From Aestuariibaculum suncheonense (lineage in GTDB: Bacteria; Bacteroidota; Bacteroidia; Flavobacteriales; Flavobacteriaceae), in the NCBI RefSeq assembly GCF_014596935.1, contig NZ_JACVXC010000003.1, positions 62,001-126,000 of the forward strand: a stretch of 64,000 nt of DNA, in the 5' to 3' direction. Below are positions 24,416 through 34,241 of the stretch, one piece after another. Each line of letters starts with the position of its first letter. Within the stretch, counting starts at the first letter, position 1. A program made the position numbers and the translations under genes. The notes under the pieces were generated by a model. It was given only the letters and a program-made list of their open reading frames with translations. It did not search any database and was not told the DNA's origin.

Positions 24416-25699
24416 ATGCAGATCATTTATAATCCTGAACAATCGCAGTGGGCGGAAGTTTTAAAACGTCCAACACAAACGGTGGACGATATTGAAGCGA
24501 CAGTGGATGAAATATTCAATGAAGTTCGCCAGGAAGGCGATATAGCTATTAAAAAATACACATTTCAGTTTGATCAAGTTGATTTAGAAACGAATATCGT
24601 GTCTGCTGAAGAAATTCAATTGGCTGTCGATAGTGTTTCAGAAGATTTAATAAAAGCCATTACTCAGGCCAAACAGAATATAGAGACTTTTCACAGCGCA
24701 CAAAAGACTTCAAGAGTTAAAGTTGAAACCACTAACGGAGTCGTTTGTTGGCAGGAAAAACGTCCCATTGAAAAAGTGGGGTTATACATTCCGGGAGGAA
24801 CAGCACCTTTGTTTTCTACGGTTTTAATGTTGGCTGTGCCTGCGCAGATTGCAGGTTGTAAAGAAATTGTTTTGTGTTCTCCTCCAAATAAGGAAGGGCA
24901 ATTAGCAAACGAAATCTTATTTGCAGCACAGCTTTGTGGTGTCACTAAAATTATAAAAGTAGGAGGTATTCAAGCGATTGCCGGATTAACCTTCGGAACG
25001 GAAATCATACCTAAGGTCTATAAAATTTTCGGACCTGGAAATCAGTTTGTGACGGTTGCTAAGCAATTGGCTACAAAATTTGGCGTGGCTATCGATATGC
25101 CTGCAGGTCCAAGTGAATTACTTGTGGTTGCAGATGAAACCGCAAATCCATCCTATATAGCATCTGATTTATTAAGTCAGGCGGAACATGGTACGGATAG
25201 TCAGGTAATTTTAGTGTCGACTTCAAAAGAAGTGATAAAAAAAGTATCCGAAGAAGTTGAAGAACAATTAGAGGTTCTTCCACGTAAAGCAATTGCAGAA
25301 AAAGCTATAGCAAATTCTAAGCTGATTTTTGTTGAAAATGACAATCTAGCCCTTGAATTAATCAATGAATATGGCCCAGAGCACTTTATTGTCTGTACTA
25401 AAAATGAAGATTTTTATATAAACGGGATAGCTAATGCAGGCTCGGTGTTTATTGGTGACTATACTCCAGAAAGTGCCGGCGATTACGCTTCTGGAACCAA
25501 TCATACTTTACCAACCAACGGTTTTTCAAAAGCGTATTCCGGAGTCAATTTAGACAGTTTCCAAAAGAGTATGACCTTTCAAAAAATTTCTAAAGAAGGT
25601 TTGCTGAATATTGGGAACACTATCGAGCAAATGGCTGAAGCCGAAGGCCTACAGGCACACAAAAATGCAGTGTCAATTAGATTAAAGGATATTGAATAA
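24416..25699 (+). CDS. hisD: Histidinol dehydrogenase
   Basis: Last two oxidations of the pathway, L-histidinol to histidine, using NAD and zinc. The 427 residues match the family. The signature region includes VAGCKE-like substrate contacts, KIFGPGNQFVTVAKQL (about 203-218), DMPAGPSELLVVAD, zinc-ligand SQAEHGTDSQ (about 257-266) and catalytic GPEHFIV (about 322-328). Start 12 bases after hisG; the stop overlaps the hisC start by one base (TAATG), typical translational coupling. Confidence 0.97.
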   Translation: MQIIYNPEQSQWAEVLKRPTQTVDDIEATVDEIFNEVRQEGDIAIKKYTFQFDQVDLETNIVSAEEIQLAVDSVSEDLIKAITQAKQNIETFHSAQKTSRVKVETTNGVVCWQEKRPIEKVGLYIPGGTAPLFSTVLMLAVPAQIAGCKEIVLCSPPNKEGQLANEILFAAQLCGVTKIIKVGGIQAIAGLTFGTEIIPKVYKIFGPGNQFVTVAKQLATKFGVAIDMPAGPSELLVVADETANPSYIASDLLSQAEHGTDSQVILVSTSKEVIKKVSEEVEEQLEVLPRKAIAEKAIANSKLIFVENDNLALELINEYGPEHFIVCTKNEDFYINGIANAGSVFIGDYTPESAGDYASGTNHTLPTNGFSKAYSGVNLDSFQKSMTFQKISKEGLLNIGNTIEQMAEAEGLQAHKNAVSIRLKDIE

Positions 25700-26733
25700 T
25701 GGATATAAAAGATTTATTAAGACCGACCATTAAGGCGCTAAAGCCGTATTCTTCTGCTCGTGATGAGTTTCAGGGTGCCACCGATAATATGGTGTTTTTA
25801 GACGCTAACGAAAATCCGTTTGAGAATGGGGTTAACCGGTATCCAGATCCGTTACAACGTACGTTAAAATCGCTTTGGTCAGACATTAAAGGGGTTCCAA
25901 CTCAAAATATCATGTTCGGAAATGGAAGCGATGAAGTGTTAGATTTGATTTACAGAGCGTTTTGTGAACCTAATCAGGATAATGTCATTACCTTACCACC
26001 AACATACGGTATGTATGAGGTTTTAGCTAATTTAAACGCCATTAGTATTAAGAAAGTTAACTTAGATGAAAACTTTCAACCAAAAGTTGATGAAATTTTA
26101 AGCGTTGTTGACGATAATAGCAAACTGTTATTTATTTGTTCGCCAAATAATCCGTCTGGAAATAGTTTTAATGCGAAAGCCATTGAAAGATTAGTTTTCG
26201 AATTTAAAGGCATTGTTGTAATAGATGAAGCTTATATCGATTTTTCAAAAGAACAAAGCTGGGTGTCTAAGTTAGATTTATTCCCTAATTTAATCGTAAC
26301 GCAAACCGTTTCTAAAGCCTATGCTATGGCAGGAATCCGATTAGGAATTTGTTATGCATCAACTGAAATCATTTCAGTATTAAACGCTATCAAACCGCCT
26401 TATAACATTAACGAGTTAACACAGAAAAAAGCCATTGAATTACTAAGCATAAAAGACTTAGCTGAAAATCAGATTCAGGATATTCTTTCTGAAAGAGAGC
26501 AATTAGTAGAAGCTTTAAAATCGGTGGATTATATTTCTAAGATTTATCCAACCGATGCCAATTTTGTATTGGTAAAGGTAGATGATGCTAACAAGCGTTA
26601 TAATCAATTGATTGAAAAAGGCATTGTTATTAGAAATAGAACCACACAACCGGGTTGCGAAAACACCTTAAGATTAACGGTTGGAACCCCAACAGAAAAC
26701 AAAATATTAATAGATACCTTAAAATCTATATAA
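25699..26733 (+). CDS. hisC: Histidinol-phosphate aminotransferase
   Basis: PLP-dependent class I/II aminotransferase that makes histidinol phosphate from imidazole acetol phosphate and glutamate. In 344 residues the cofactor-binding [11 protein letters not shown] (about 73-83), CSPNNPSGN (about 149-157), [11 protein letters not shown] (about 173-183) and the PLP lysine in [14 protein letters not shown] (about 201-214) are all present. It overlaps both hisD and hisB by one base (TAATG). Confidence 0.97.
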   Translation: MDIKDLLRPTIKALKPYSSARDEFQGATDNMVFLDANENPFENGVNRYPDPLQRTLKSLWSDIKGVPTQNIMFGNGSDEVLDLIYRAFCEPNQDNVITLPPTYGMYEVLANLNAISIKKVNLDENFQPKVDEILSVVDDNSKLLFICSPNNPSGNSFNAKAIERLVFEFKGIVVIDEAYIDFSKEQSWVSKLDLFPNLIVTQTVSKAYAMAGIRLGICYASTEIISVLNAIKPPYNINELTQKKAIELLSIKDLAENQIQDILSEREQLVEALKSVDYISKIYPTDANFVLVKVDDANKRYNQLIEKGIVIRNRTTQPGCENTLRLTVGTPTENKILIDTLKSI

Positions 26734-27869
26734 TGAAAAAAGTATTATTTATAGACCGTGATGGTACATTGGTTTTAGAGCCACCTGTAGATTATCAGTT
26801 AGATAGTTTAGAAAAATTGGAGTTCTATCCAAAAGTATTTCAATATATGGCTAAAATCGCCAGTGAATTAGATTACGAACTGGTTATGGTAACCAATCAG
26901 GATGGTTTAGGAACCGATTCGTTTCCTGAGGATACCTTTTGGCCGGCACAAAATAAAATTATAAATGCTTTTGCTAAAGAAGGAATTGAGTTTGCTGATA
27001 TACACATTGATAAAACCTTTCCTCATGAGAATGCACCAACGCGTAAACCAAGAACCGGCTTATTATCCAAATATTTTTCTGAAGATTACGATTTAGAAAA
27101 TTCATTTGTATTAGGTGATCGCATTACCGATATGGAATTAGCAAAAAACTTAGGTGCAAAAGGGATTTATTTATCTGAAGATCCTAATCTTGGTGCTGAT
27201 GAAATTGAAACATCTAAACAGGAAATATATGATGCCATAGCCTTAACGTCTACCGATTGGAAAGAGATTTACGAGTTTTTAAAACTGAAGGATCGTGTAG
27301 CTGAGATTACCAGAAACACGAATGAAACCAAGATTTATATCAAGCTGAATTTAGACGGTTCAGGTAAAAATGATATCGATACCGGTTTGTCATTTTTCGA
27401 TCATATGTTAGATCAGATCGGTCGTCATGGCGCTATGGATTTGACGATTAAAGTCGATGGCGATTTAGAGGTTGATGAGCATCACACCATTGAAGACACC
27501 ATGATTGCTTTAGGAGAAGTGTTTAGTAAAGCACTTGGCAATAAATTAGGTATTGAACGTTACGGATTCTGCTTACCCATGGATGATTGTTTGGCTCATG
27601 TGGCTGTTGATTTTGGCGGTAGAAATTGGTTAGAATGGGATGCTGAATTTAAACGTGAAAAAATAGGTGATATGCCAACAGAAATGTTTTTCCACCTATT
27701 TAAATCCTTCACCGACGGAGCAAAATGTAATTTGAATGTAAAAGCAGAAGGGGTAAACGAACATCATAAAATCGAAGGCATTTTTAAAGCCTTTGCTAAA
27801 GCGATGAAAATGGCGGTAAAAAGAGATTCTAATAAGATGTTTTTGCCATCAACAAAAGGAATGTTATAG
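26733..27869 (+). CDS. hisB: Bifunctional histidinol-phosphatase / imidazoleglycerol-phosphate dehydratase
   Basis: Two pathway steps on one chain, as in Enterobacteria and Bacteroidota. The N-terminal HAD phosphatase has nucleophile D8 and acid/base D10 in [14 protein letters not shown] near 49-54, and a later GDRITDME. The C-terminal dehydratase (from about residue 187) has the duplicated His-rich manganese sites [21 protein letters not shown] and [10 protein letters not shown]. The start is the ATG at 26733 ([11 protein letters not shown]), overlapping the hisC stop by one base; an in-frame upstream ATG lies inside hisC and adds nothing familiar. 378 residues, normal for the fusion. Confidence 0.97.
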   Translation: MKKVLFIDRDGTLVLEPPVDYQLDSLEKLEFYPKVFQYMAKIASELDYELVMVTNQDGLGTDSFPEDTFWPAQNKIINAFAKEGIEFADIHIDKTFPHENAPTRKPRTGLLSKYFSEDYDLENSFVLGDRITDMELAKNLGAKGIYLSEDPNLGADEIETSKQEIYDAIALTSTDWKEIYEFLKLKDRVAEITRNTNETKIYIKLNLDGSGKNDIDTGLSFFDHMLDQIGRHGAMDLTIKVDGDLEVDEHHTIEDTMIALGEVFSKALGNKLGIERYGFCLPMDDCLAHVAVDFGGRNWLEWDAEFKREKIGDMPTEMFFHLFKSFTDGAKCNLNVKAEGVNEHHKIEGIFKAFAKAMKMAVKRDSNKMFLPSTKGML

Positions 27870-27888
27870 CCTTACAAAACGATTAAAA

Positions 27889-28470
27889 ATGAAATTAGTC
27901 ATTATAAATTACGGCGCAGGAAACATTAAAAGCATTCAATTCGCTTTTAAACGCCTGGGGGTTGATGCGGTATTATCCAACGATCCTGATGAAATTCTTG
28001 CCGCCGATAAAATCATATTCCCAGGAGTAGGTGAGGCTAGTAGTGCCATGGTTATGCTTCAGGAATCTGGATTAGACAAACTTATCCCCAAATTAAAACA
28101 ACCGGTTTTAGGAATTTGTCTAGGGATGCAGTTGCTTTGTGAATTCACCGAAGAAGGCAATACCAAGGGACTTGGTGTATTTAAAACTGTAGTTAAACGC
28201 TTTGACAATTCGGTTAAAGTGCCACAAATGGGCTGGAATGTTATTAGAGAATTAAAATCGAAGTTGTTTAAAGGAATAAAAGAAAAAGAATACATGTATC
28301 TCGTGCATAGTTATTATGCAGAACATTGCCCTGAAACTATTGCGACAACAGATTACGGATTAAATTATGCTTCTGCCTTGCAACATAAAAACTTTTACGG
28401 TGTCCAGTTTCACCCGGAAAAGAGTAGCTTAGCAGGAGAACAAATTTTAAAAAACTTTTTAGAACTATAA
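27889..28470 (+). CDS. hisH: Imidazole glycerol phosphate synthase, glutamine amidotransferase subunit
   Basis: Class I glutaminase that passes ammonia to HisF. The 193 residues show the nucleophile C77 in GICLGMQLL and the triad His/Glu in GVQFHPEKS near the C-terminus, with NYGAGNIKS at the start. It is immediately followed by hisA (one base between stop and start) and precedes its partner hisF by one gene. Confidence 0.97.
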   Translation: MKLVIINYGAGNIKSIQFAFKRLGVDAVLSNDPDEILAADKIIFPGVGEASSAMVMLQESGLDKLIPKLKQPVLGICLGMQLLCEFTEEGNTKGLGVFKTVVKRFDNSVKVPQMGWNVIRELKSKLFKGIKEKEYMYLVHSYYAEHCPETIATTDYGLNYASALQHKNFYGVQFHPEKSSLAGEQILKNFLEL

Positions 28471-28471
28471 C

Positions 28472-29206
28472 ATGAGAATTATACCTGCCATAGATATTAT
28501 AGATGGAAAATGCGTGAGGCTAACCAAAGGTGATTACGACACAAAAAAAGTATACAACGAGAATCCGTTAGAAGTTGCTAAAATGTTTGAAGATGCGGGT
28601 ATTCAGTATTTGCATTTGGTTGATTTAGATGGCGCAAAAGCTCAGCATATTGTCAATTATAAGGTTTTAGAGCAAATTGCATCAAAAACCAAGCTGAAAG
28701 TAGATTTTGGTGGAGGATTAAAGACCAATGAAGATTTACACATTGCCTTTAATTCGGGAGCCAGACAAATCACAGGAGGAAGTATTGCTGTAAAAGACGT
28801 CAAGACTTTTGAAGGCTGGATTTCAAAATACGGATCGGAAAAAATTATTTTGGGTGCCGATAGTAACGTAGGGAAAATTGCGATTAGCGGCTGGCAGGAA
28901 GATAGTCAGGAAGAGTTGATTCCGTTTATTAAAGGTTACCAGAAAAAGGGCATTCAATATGTTATTTGTACTGATATTTCCAAAGATGGCATGCTACAAG
29001 GACCTTCAGTAGATTTATATAAAGAAATCATTGCGGAATGTTCAAGCGCCAGCAATGGGCAATCAGTGAAATTAATTGCTTCAGGAGGTATTTCGATTAT
29101 TGATGAATTGCCGATTTTAAAAGAGTTAGGTTGCGAAGGTGTTATTATTGGTAAGGCGATTTACGAAAACAGAATCACCTTAAAACAACTTGAAAAATTT
29201 GTATAA
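28472..29206 (+). CDS. hisA: ProFAR isomerase
   Basis: Amadori isomerase of the histidine pathway, a (beta/alpha)8 barrel of 244 residues. Catalytic D8 lies in IPAIDIIDG and the second acid in [13 protein letters not shown] near the middle. [17 protein letters not shown] and [12 protein letters not shown] are the phosphate-binding loops. It ends one base before hisF. Confidence 0.96.
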   Translation: MRIIPAIDIIDGKCVRLTKGDYDTKKVYNENPLEVAKMFEDAGIQYLHLVDLDGAKAQHIVNYKVLEQIASKTKLKVDFGGGLKTNEDLHIAFNSGARQITGGSIAVKDVKTFEGWISKYGSEKIILGADSNVGKIAISGWQEDSQEELIPFIKGYQKKGIQYVICTDISKDGMLQGPSVDLYKEIIAECSSASNGQSVKLIASGGISIIDELPILKELGCEGVIIGKAIYENRITLKQLEKFV

Positions 29207-29207
29207 T

Positions 29208-29963
29208 ATGCTAACAAAACGAATTGTTCCTTGCTTGGATATTAAAAACGGCCGTACTGTAAAAGGCGTGAATTTTGTCGATTTACGAGATGCCGGTGAT
29301 CCTGTAGAATTAGCTAAACAATATGCTGAAGTTGGTGCCGATGAATTGGTCTTTTTAGATATTGCAGCGACTTTAGAAGGTCGTGCCACAACCTTAGATA
29401 TGGTGTTGCGTGTTGCCGAACAAGTAAATATTCCATTTACCGTTGGTGGTGGAATTTCTTCGGTAGAGCATGTTGATGCTTTACTTCAGTGTGGTGCAGA
29501 TAAGGTGTCTATTAACTCTTCAGCAGTTAAACGCCCTGAATTAATTAATGAATTAGCTGATAAATTCGGAAGTCAGTGTGTAGTAGTTGCTATCGATGCC
29601 AAGCAAATTGATGGGAATTGGAAAGTGCATTTGGCCGGTGGAAGTATCCCAACAGATATCGATTTATTTGAATGGGCCAAAGAAGTCGAAGATCGTGGAG
29701 CAGGTGAAATTTTATTTACATCCATGGATCACGACGGTACTAAGAACGGCTTTGCGAACGAAGCTTTAGCAAAACTTTCTGAGGAATTAAATATCCCTAT
29801 TATTGCTTCAGGTGGCGCTGGTAATGTACAGCATTTTGTGGATACGTTTACAGAGGGTAAAGCAGATGCTGCTCTGGCGGCTAGTGTGTTTCACTTCGGA
29901 GAAATCCCTATTCCTGAGCTTAAAAAAGAATTAAAAAAACATAATATAGAAGTACGATTATGA
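29208..29963 (+). CDS. hisF: Imidazole glycerol phosphate synthase, cyclase subunit
   Basis: Barrel enzyme that uses HisH-derived ammonia to form imidazole glycerol phosphate and AICAR. The 251 residues carry catalytic D11 ([11 protein letters not shown]) and the second Asp in [10 protein letters not shown] near 130, plus the FTVGGGIS and IIASGGAGN phosphate loops. The start is the ATG at 29208, one base after the hisA stop; an in-frame ATG at 29190 lies inside hisA. The stop overlaps hisI by four bases (ATGA). Confidence 0.97.
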   Translation: MLTKRIVPCLDIKNGRTVKGVNFVDLRDAGDPVELAKQYAEVGADELVFLDIAATLEGRATTLDMVLRVAEQVNIPFTVGGGISSVEHVDALLQCGADKVSINSSAVKRPELINELADKFGSQCVVVAIDAKQIDGNWKVHLAGGSIPTDIDLFEWAKEVEDRGAGEILFTSMDHDGTKNGFANEALAKLSEELNIPIIASGGAGNVQHFVDTFTEGKADAALAASVFHFGEIPIPELKKELKKHNIEVRL

Positions 29964-30553
29964 CTATAAAATATGATGATAACGGACTGGTTCCAGCTAT
30001 TATTCAGGATGCTACAACAAAAAATGTATTAATGTTGGGCTATATGAATGAAGCAGCTTATCAAAAGACTTTAGAAACTCAAAAAGTAACGTTTTTTAGT
30101 AGAAGTAAGCAACGTCTTTGGACGAAAGGTGAAGAAAGCGGTAATTTTTTAAACCTAGTCTCTGTTAAGAACGACTGTGATAATGATAGCTTGTTGATTC
30201 AAGTGAATCCCGAAGGGCCAACTTGTCACAAGGGAACAGATAACTGCTGGGGAGAAGAAAATCAGTCTTCTTACGGATTCTTTTCAACTTTAGAAGAGGT
30301 TATTAAAGAACGCGTAGAAAACAAAGACACGAGTAAATCGTATGTGGCTAGTTTATTTGCAAAAGGCATTAACAAAGTAGCTCAAAAAGTAGGAGAGGAG
30401 GCTGTGGAAACGGTTATTGAAGCTATGGATAATAATGATGAATTGTTTTTATACGAATCGGCTGATTTATTATTTCACTATTTAATGTTGCTGCAAGCAA
30501 AAGGTTTCACTTTAAAAGATATTGAGGCAGAGCTAAAAAGCAGGCATAAATAG
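29960..30553 (+). CDS. hisI: Bifunctional phosphoribosyl-AMP cyclohydrolase / phosphoribosyl-ATP pyrophosphatase
   Basis: Steps 2 and 3 of the pathway fused (HisIE). The N-terminal cyclohydrolase (to about residue 105) has [18 protein letters not shown] (about 48-65), [11 protein letters not shown] and the zinc site [12 protein letters not shown]. The C-terminal pyrophosphatase has the Glu-rich [13 protein letters not shown] helix (about 142-154) and [13 protein letters not shown]. 197 residues, normal for the fusion. It closes the operon and is followed by a terminator. Confidence 0.97.
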   Translation: MTIKYDDNGLVPAIIQDATTKNVLMLGYMNEAAYQKTLETQKVTFFSRSKQRLWTKGEESGNFLNLVSVKNDCDNDSLLIQVNPEGPTCHKGTDNCWGEENQSSYGFFSTLEEVIKERVENKDTSKSYVASLFAKGINKVAQKVGEEAVETVIEAMDNNDELFLYESADLLFHYLMLLQAKGFTLKDIEAELKSRHK

Positions 30554-30584
30554 TTTGTATGCTTTATTGCTAGTTATATTATAC

Positions 30585-30615
30585 AAAAAGCCTCAGAGTT
30601 ATTCTGAGGCTTTTT
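30585..30615. terminator. Intrinsic terminator between the his operon and the propeller protein gene
   Basis: A perfect 13-bp stem (AAAAAGCCTCAGA at 30585-30597, TCTGAGGCTTTTT at 30603-30615), loop GTTAT, with an A-tract on one side and a T-tract on the other, serving both convergent units. Confidence 0.93.
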
Positions 30616-30643
30616 CAATACTTAAAATGAAGACAAGGTTGTA

Positions 30644-33373
30644 CTATTTCTTTTTGACCTTTATAAAATTTTTAAGTTTTTGAGTACTACTTCCTCTGCT
30701 ATCTGTTACGGTTAACGTAACATCGTACCCTTTTTTAGATACCTTTTTGTAAGACACTACCGGACGCTCTTCGGTAGAAGTTGCAGGGGTACCACCTTTA
30801 AATTCCCAGAAGTAAGTCGCATCTTTATCAGCTACTGAAAAATCTGCAAATTTAACATGAGAATCATCTAATGTTACTTCTGAACGATCTACTGAAATAT
30901 TAGCTTTAGGCGCCGTTAATTCTACTAAATCATTTTCCCATAAACCGCGAGAGGTTCCTACGCGTAGTTTGCCTTTAGCATAATTAATAAACATAAAACT
31001 AGTATTTGCCGCAGGCATACCTGTGCCGAAAGGTACCCATTGATCCATACCTGCTTTTCGATAATAAACACCAAGTCGCGTTCCTACATATAAAATATCA
31101 TCACTGCCACGTTGATATACCATAGAGTAAATAGCGTATTGCGGCAGACCCTTAGAGTAGTCGTTCCAGGTTAAGCCACCATCTTTTGATTCTATAACTT
31201 TAACTATATCCTGACTTCCTTTCACAGATACCCATAAATGATTAGGGTCTTTATCGCTAACAGCTAATCGCCATAACGCATAGTTTCTTAATAATTCTGC
31301 TGGAGGATTGATACTTATCCAGGTTTTGCCTTCGTCTATAGATTTTATCACCTTATTAGGCTCTATAACAGCATAAACATAATTTGCATCAGCAAAGCTC
31401 ACTTTTACAGAAAGAGCATTTGCTTTTTCATTCGACATATCTTTAATTACTTCCCATGACTCAGCATTATCTGTTGATTTTGCTAAATGGTACGTTTTAT
31501 TTCTATCACCGTAATCACTACCGTAAATAGTATAATAGTAATGTGGATGAAATTCTAAATTATCTAGAGTTAAATAACCTAATTCGATACCTAAATCTTT
31601 AAATTCATGGCCATTTTTACTTATTAATGATCGTTTTACTTTTTGGTGCCCCCACGGGTGCGTGTATAAGTATTGGTCATCAATCGGATTAACATTTGCA
31701 GCCATCGCATCAGCACCATTTACAGCAATCCAACCACCATAAACTTGGTCATCTCTAAAACAAATACGATTGTGGTTTAAGCCAACAGCCATAATGTCAT
31801 TCTTAAAAGACTGACTAAAGCCCCATAATTCTTGAATACCTAGTCCGTTTGTTTTGTCTTTTACTACCGTGTAACCTCCATCACTTGAATGATAAGCTCC
31901 ACCATCGTTACCATTCCAGATATGTTTACCGATAACAGATAAACCGTGATGATCTCCATGTATTCCTGTATGTGCATTGTTGGAGTTATATTGGTCATAT
32001 GCCTTACCCGTAACAATATCTCCAGACAAGTCGTAATGCCAAGTAGCACCACCATCTGTACTCACTTTAAGTTTATTAGCTGCGCATACCAGGTAATTTT
32101 CATCGGTTTCAGAAACCGTAAAGGCGAAATTCCATGTTAATTGAGACAAATGGCAGGTTTCATTTAAGAAACTTGTAGCGTCCATTGCATTTACTAGTGG
32201 TTCGGTTTTATCACCGCAACATGCTTTATCGAATGATTCTCCAGCATCACTAGACTTAAAAAACGAAATTTTATCATTCTTACCTCCTCCGTTAAAGCCT
32301 ATAGCAAGATATATAACATCGCTATTAGCGGGCGTGGTTGCTAATCGACCTCGGTGAGCTTTTAAATTATAATCAGCAGGAAAGCCAGTATTTATGATTT
32401 TAAAAGTTTTTCCACCATCTATAGATTTCTTAAAATTAATCCAGTCAGTAGTTTCTGATTCTTCAATTATGTATACAACATTCTTATCATCAGGTTTTAC
32501 ACGCATATCCCAAATACGCTTTGGTGTACTGTAAACAACTTCCCAAGATTGCCCACCATCAACAGAATTATACAAAGTGTATGTTCTATTTTCTTCGGTG
32601 GTAGCATATACAACATTACTACTTGTATTCGGTAAATCAAGCCATTGAAGACTTTTAAACGATTCTGGAAACGTTTTTCTTAGAGAGGTGTAATTCCAAT
32701 TGTTACCACCATCAATGGACTTTATCACCCCCATATTTGTGTTAGCATAAACAATTTTCGGGTTATGACGGCTATATATGATTTCATTAACTGATTCAAC
32801 TTCAGGAACCCCTCCTGAAACGAACGTCCAATTATTACCGCTATCGTTGGTTCGCCAAATACCAGCGGTTACTGCACCTGCTAATACATGGTTTACATTT
32901 TTTGGATCAATTCGAATAGATCTCAAAACACCTACACCACCATTATCTTGGAAGGTGTTCCATTTTAAAAACAAATGATTCCATGAATTTCCTTTAGCTT
33001 TGAGTTTATTAGAAAAATTTGAAGCATCTTCTTGTTTTGCAAGAGGTTTAATGTAATTCCCTTGAGCGTCTATATTAGGAAAGTGCTTTTGCACAAACTT
33101 TTTAAACTTCTTGACTTCAGGTGTTTTAAAATAAGGATTACTTGAAAAATAATTGGTGAATTGGTTTCTTATTTGATAAAAGTTAGGTTGATTACTTTCT
33201 AAACCTGTGTACCAGTTGCTACTTCTGTGTCTTTCAGACCAGAATGATTGTAATGTTTCTTCTTTTGAATCATCATGGGATATAGGGTTATTGTGTCTTA
33301 AAAAGGCATAAATCCCCCCTGAGAAAACCATAATTGTAATAAAACCTAATGCTTTAAATATTGTTCTTTTCAT
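30644..33373 (-). CDS. Exported Asp-box (BNR/VPS10-like) beta-propeller protein with C-terminal PKD domain
   Basis: About 909 residues. The N-terminus from the ATG at 33373 (MKRTIFKALGFITIMVFSGG) is a signal peptide or anchor. From about residue 130 to 800 come some ten Asp-box turns such as SNDSGNNW, SIDGGNNW, SVDGGQSW, SIDGGKTF, STDGGATW and SKDGGLTW, indicating one or two seven- to ten-bladed propellers like sortilin VPS10 or sialidase. The C-terminal 85 residues form a PKD-like domain (VTLTVTDSRGSS). No sialidase catalytic Arg triad is evident, and unlike its neighbour it has no T9SS sorting tail, so it may stay in the periplasm or membrane. An ATG two codons earlier (33379) is equally possible. 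Function unknown; likely adhesion or protein binding. Confidence 0.75.
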   Translation of the reverse strand: MKRTIFKALGFITIMVFSGGIYAFLRHNNPISHDDSKEETLQSFWSERHRSSNWYTGLESNQPNFYQIRNQFTNYFSSNPYFKTPEVKKFKKFVQKHFPNIDAQGNYIKPLAKQEDASNFSNKLKAKGNSWNHLFLKWNTFQDNGGVGVLRSIRIDPKNVNHVLAGAVTAGIWRTNDSGNNWTFVSGGVPEVESVNEIIYSRHNPKIVYANTNMGVIKSIDGGNNWNYTSLRKTFPESFKSLQWLDLPNTSSNVVYATTEENRTYTLYNSVDGGQSWEVVYSTPKRIWDMRVKPDDKNVVYIIEESETTDWINFKKSIDGGKTFKIINTGFPADYNLKAHRGRLATTPANSDVIYLAIGFNGGGKNDKISFFKSSDAGESFDKACCGDKTEPLVNAMDATSFLNETCHLSQLTWNFAFTVSETDENYLVCAANKLKVSTDGGATWHYDLSGDIVTGKAYDQYNSNNAHTGIHGDHHGLSVIGKHIWNGNDGGAYHSSDGGYTVVKDKTNGLGIQELWGFSQSFKNDIMAVGLNHNRICFRDDQVYGGWIAVNGADAMAANVNPIDDQYLYTHPWGHQKVKRSLISKNGHEFKDLGIELGYLTLDNLEFHPHYYYTIYGSDYGDRNKTYHLAKSTDNAESWEVIKDMSNEKANALSVKVSFADANYVYAVIEPNKVIKSIDEGKTWISINPPAELLRNYALWRLAVSDKDPNHLWVSVKGSQDIVKVIESKDGGLTWNDYSKGLPQYAIYSMVYQRGSDDILYVGTRLGVYYRKAGMDQWVPFGTGMPAANTSFMFINYAKGKLRVGTSRGLWENDLVELTAPKANISVDRSEVTLDDSHVKFADFSVADKDATYFWEFKGGTPATSTEERPVVSYKKVSKKGYDVTLTVTDSRGSSTQKLKNFIKVKKK

Positions 33374-33493
33374 TTGCAATTTTAATTACGAAACTAATAG
33401 TTTATTTTTCATAGTTCCGATTTTCTGTTTAGTTTTTACTGTAAGAAAGCATAAACCAAATGTTAACTGTTTACTTATTAGTTTAATATATAT

Positions 33494-33535
33494 AAACACA
33501 GCTCGAATCAATGAAAATTGATTCGAGCTGTGTTT
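33494..33535. terminator. Long perfect hairpin with GAAA tetraloop
   Basis: A 19-bp perfect stem, AAACACAGCTCGAATCAAT at 33494-33512 with its complement at 33517-33535, closed by GAAA. It lies just after the fibronectin-like lipoprotein gene on the minus strand. T-runs are short (TTTATA on the minus strand, TTTTATT on the plus strand), so it may be a terminator or an mRNA 3'-end stabiliser. Confidence 0.75.
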
Positions 33536-33548
33536 TATTAGCTACCGA

Positions 33549-34241
33549 CTATACGACTATAAATGTGAATACATCAGACATAGAGGTATTACCTTCTGCA
33601 TCCGAAGTTTTTATTTGCCAATAGTATTGTTTTCCAGATTCTACGGTAATATCATCTATTTGTACTTCTGTAAGATTGCTCTGAAATAATGCGGGTGTTG
33701 ATGTTTCTCCGAAATACACATCATAACTTGTGATATCTCCATCCAAATCTGTAACAGACCATTTAAGAGTTGTAGTATTACTTTGAGTTGTTATTTGAGA
33801 GCTATTGGCTGGTTCTACAGCTTCTGCAGGAAACGGAACGTGATCTATTAATCCAGCACCAGCATTGTAAAACTTCCAAGTATCACTTGTTGCTGTTTCG
33901 GTTACTTTTTTAGATTTAGAAGTTACATACCACGAATACGGTGTCCCTCTATTTATACTAATATCTAATGAGGTGCTCGATGTAGTTAAGGTTGAAACTG
34001 CGTTGGTACTCAGATTTTTCAAGGTTACAGAATATTCATCTGTAGTATTGGTGCGACTCCATTCAAAAGTTACTTTGCTAACTGTATTGTTTATAACTTC
34101 ACCCTCAAAACACTCTGAGTTGTTTTCCGGGAAAATTAAATTAGTTTTCTCTGGGCTTGAAACTTTATTGGTTTCTCCTGAATCTCCACCTGAACAAGAT
34201 AGAATAAGCAGAGCGATGTTTAAATAAATTAATTTTTTCAT
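33549..34241 (-). CDS. Lipoprotein with two fibronectin type III-like domains
   Basis: A 230-residue predicted outer-membrane lipoprotein. The signal peptide MKKLIYLNIALLILSCSGG has a lipobox with Cys16, followed by Gly/Asp residues as in flavobacterial surface-exported lipoproteins. Two beta-sandwich repeats follow (about residues 33-122 and 136-230), each with a WxxT/YxVYFG-like core and ending TWKFYN or FTFIVV. The start overlaps the stop of the upstream 1335-residue propeller protein by four bases (ATGA), so the two are translationally coupled and may act together at the cell surface. I do not recognise a specific named family. Confidence 0.8.
   Translation of the reverse strand: MKKLIYLNIALLILSCSGGDSGETNKVSSPEKTNLIFPENNSECFEGEVINNTVSKVTFEWSRTNTTDEYSVTLKNLSTNAVSTLTTSSTSLDISINRGTPYSWYVTSKSKKVTETATSDTWKFYNAGAGLIDHVPFPAEAVEPANSSQITTQSNTTTLKWSVTDLDGDITSYDVYFGETSTPALFQSNLTEVQIDDITVESGKQYYWQIKTSDAEGNTSMSDVFTFIVV

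Noticed and set aside
31864-32055. Short frames on the other strand or frame inside the propeller genes and other large genes
   Set aside because: They are antisense or frame-shifted shadows of well-supported genes and have no domain or start signal of their own.
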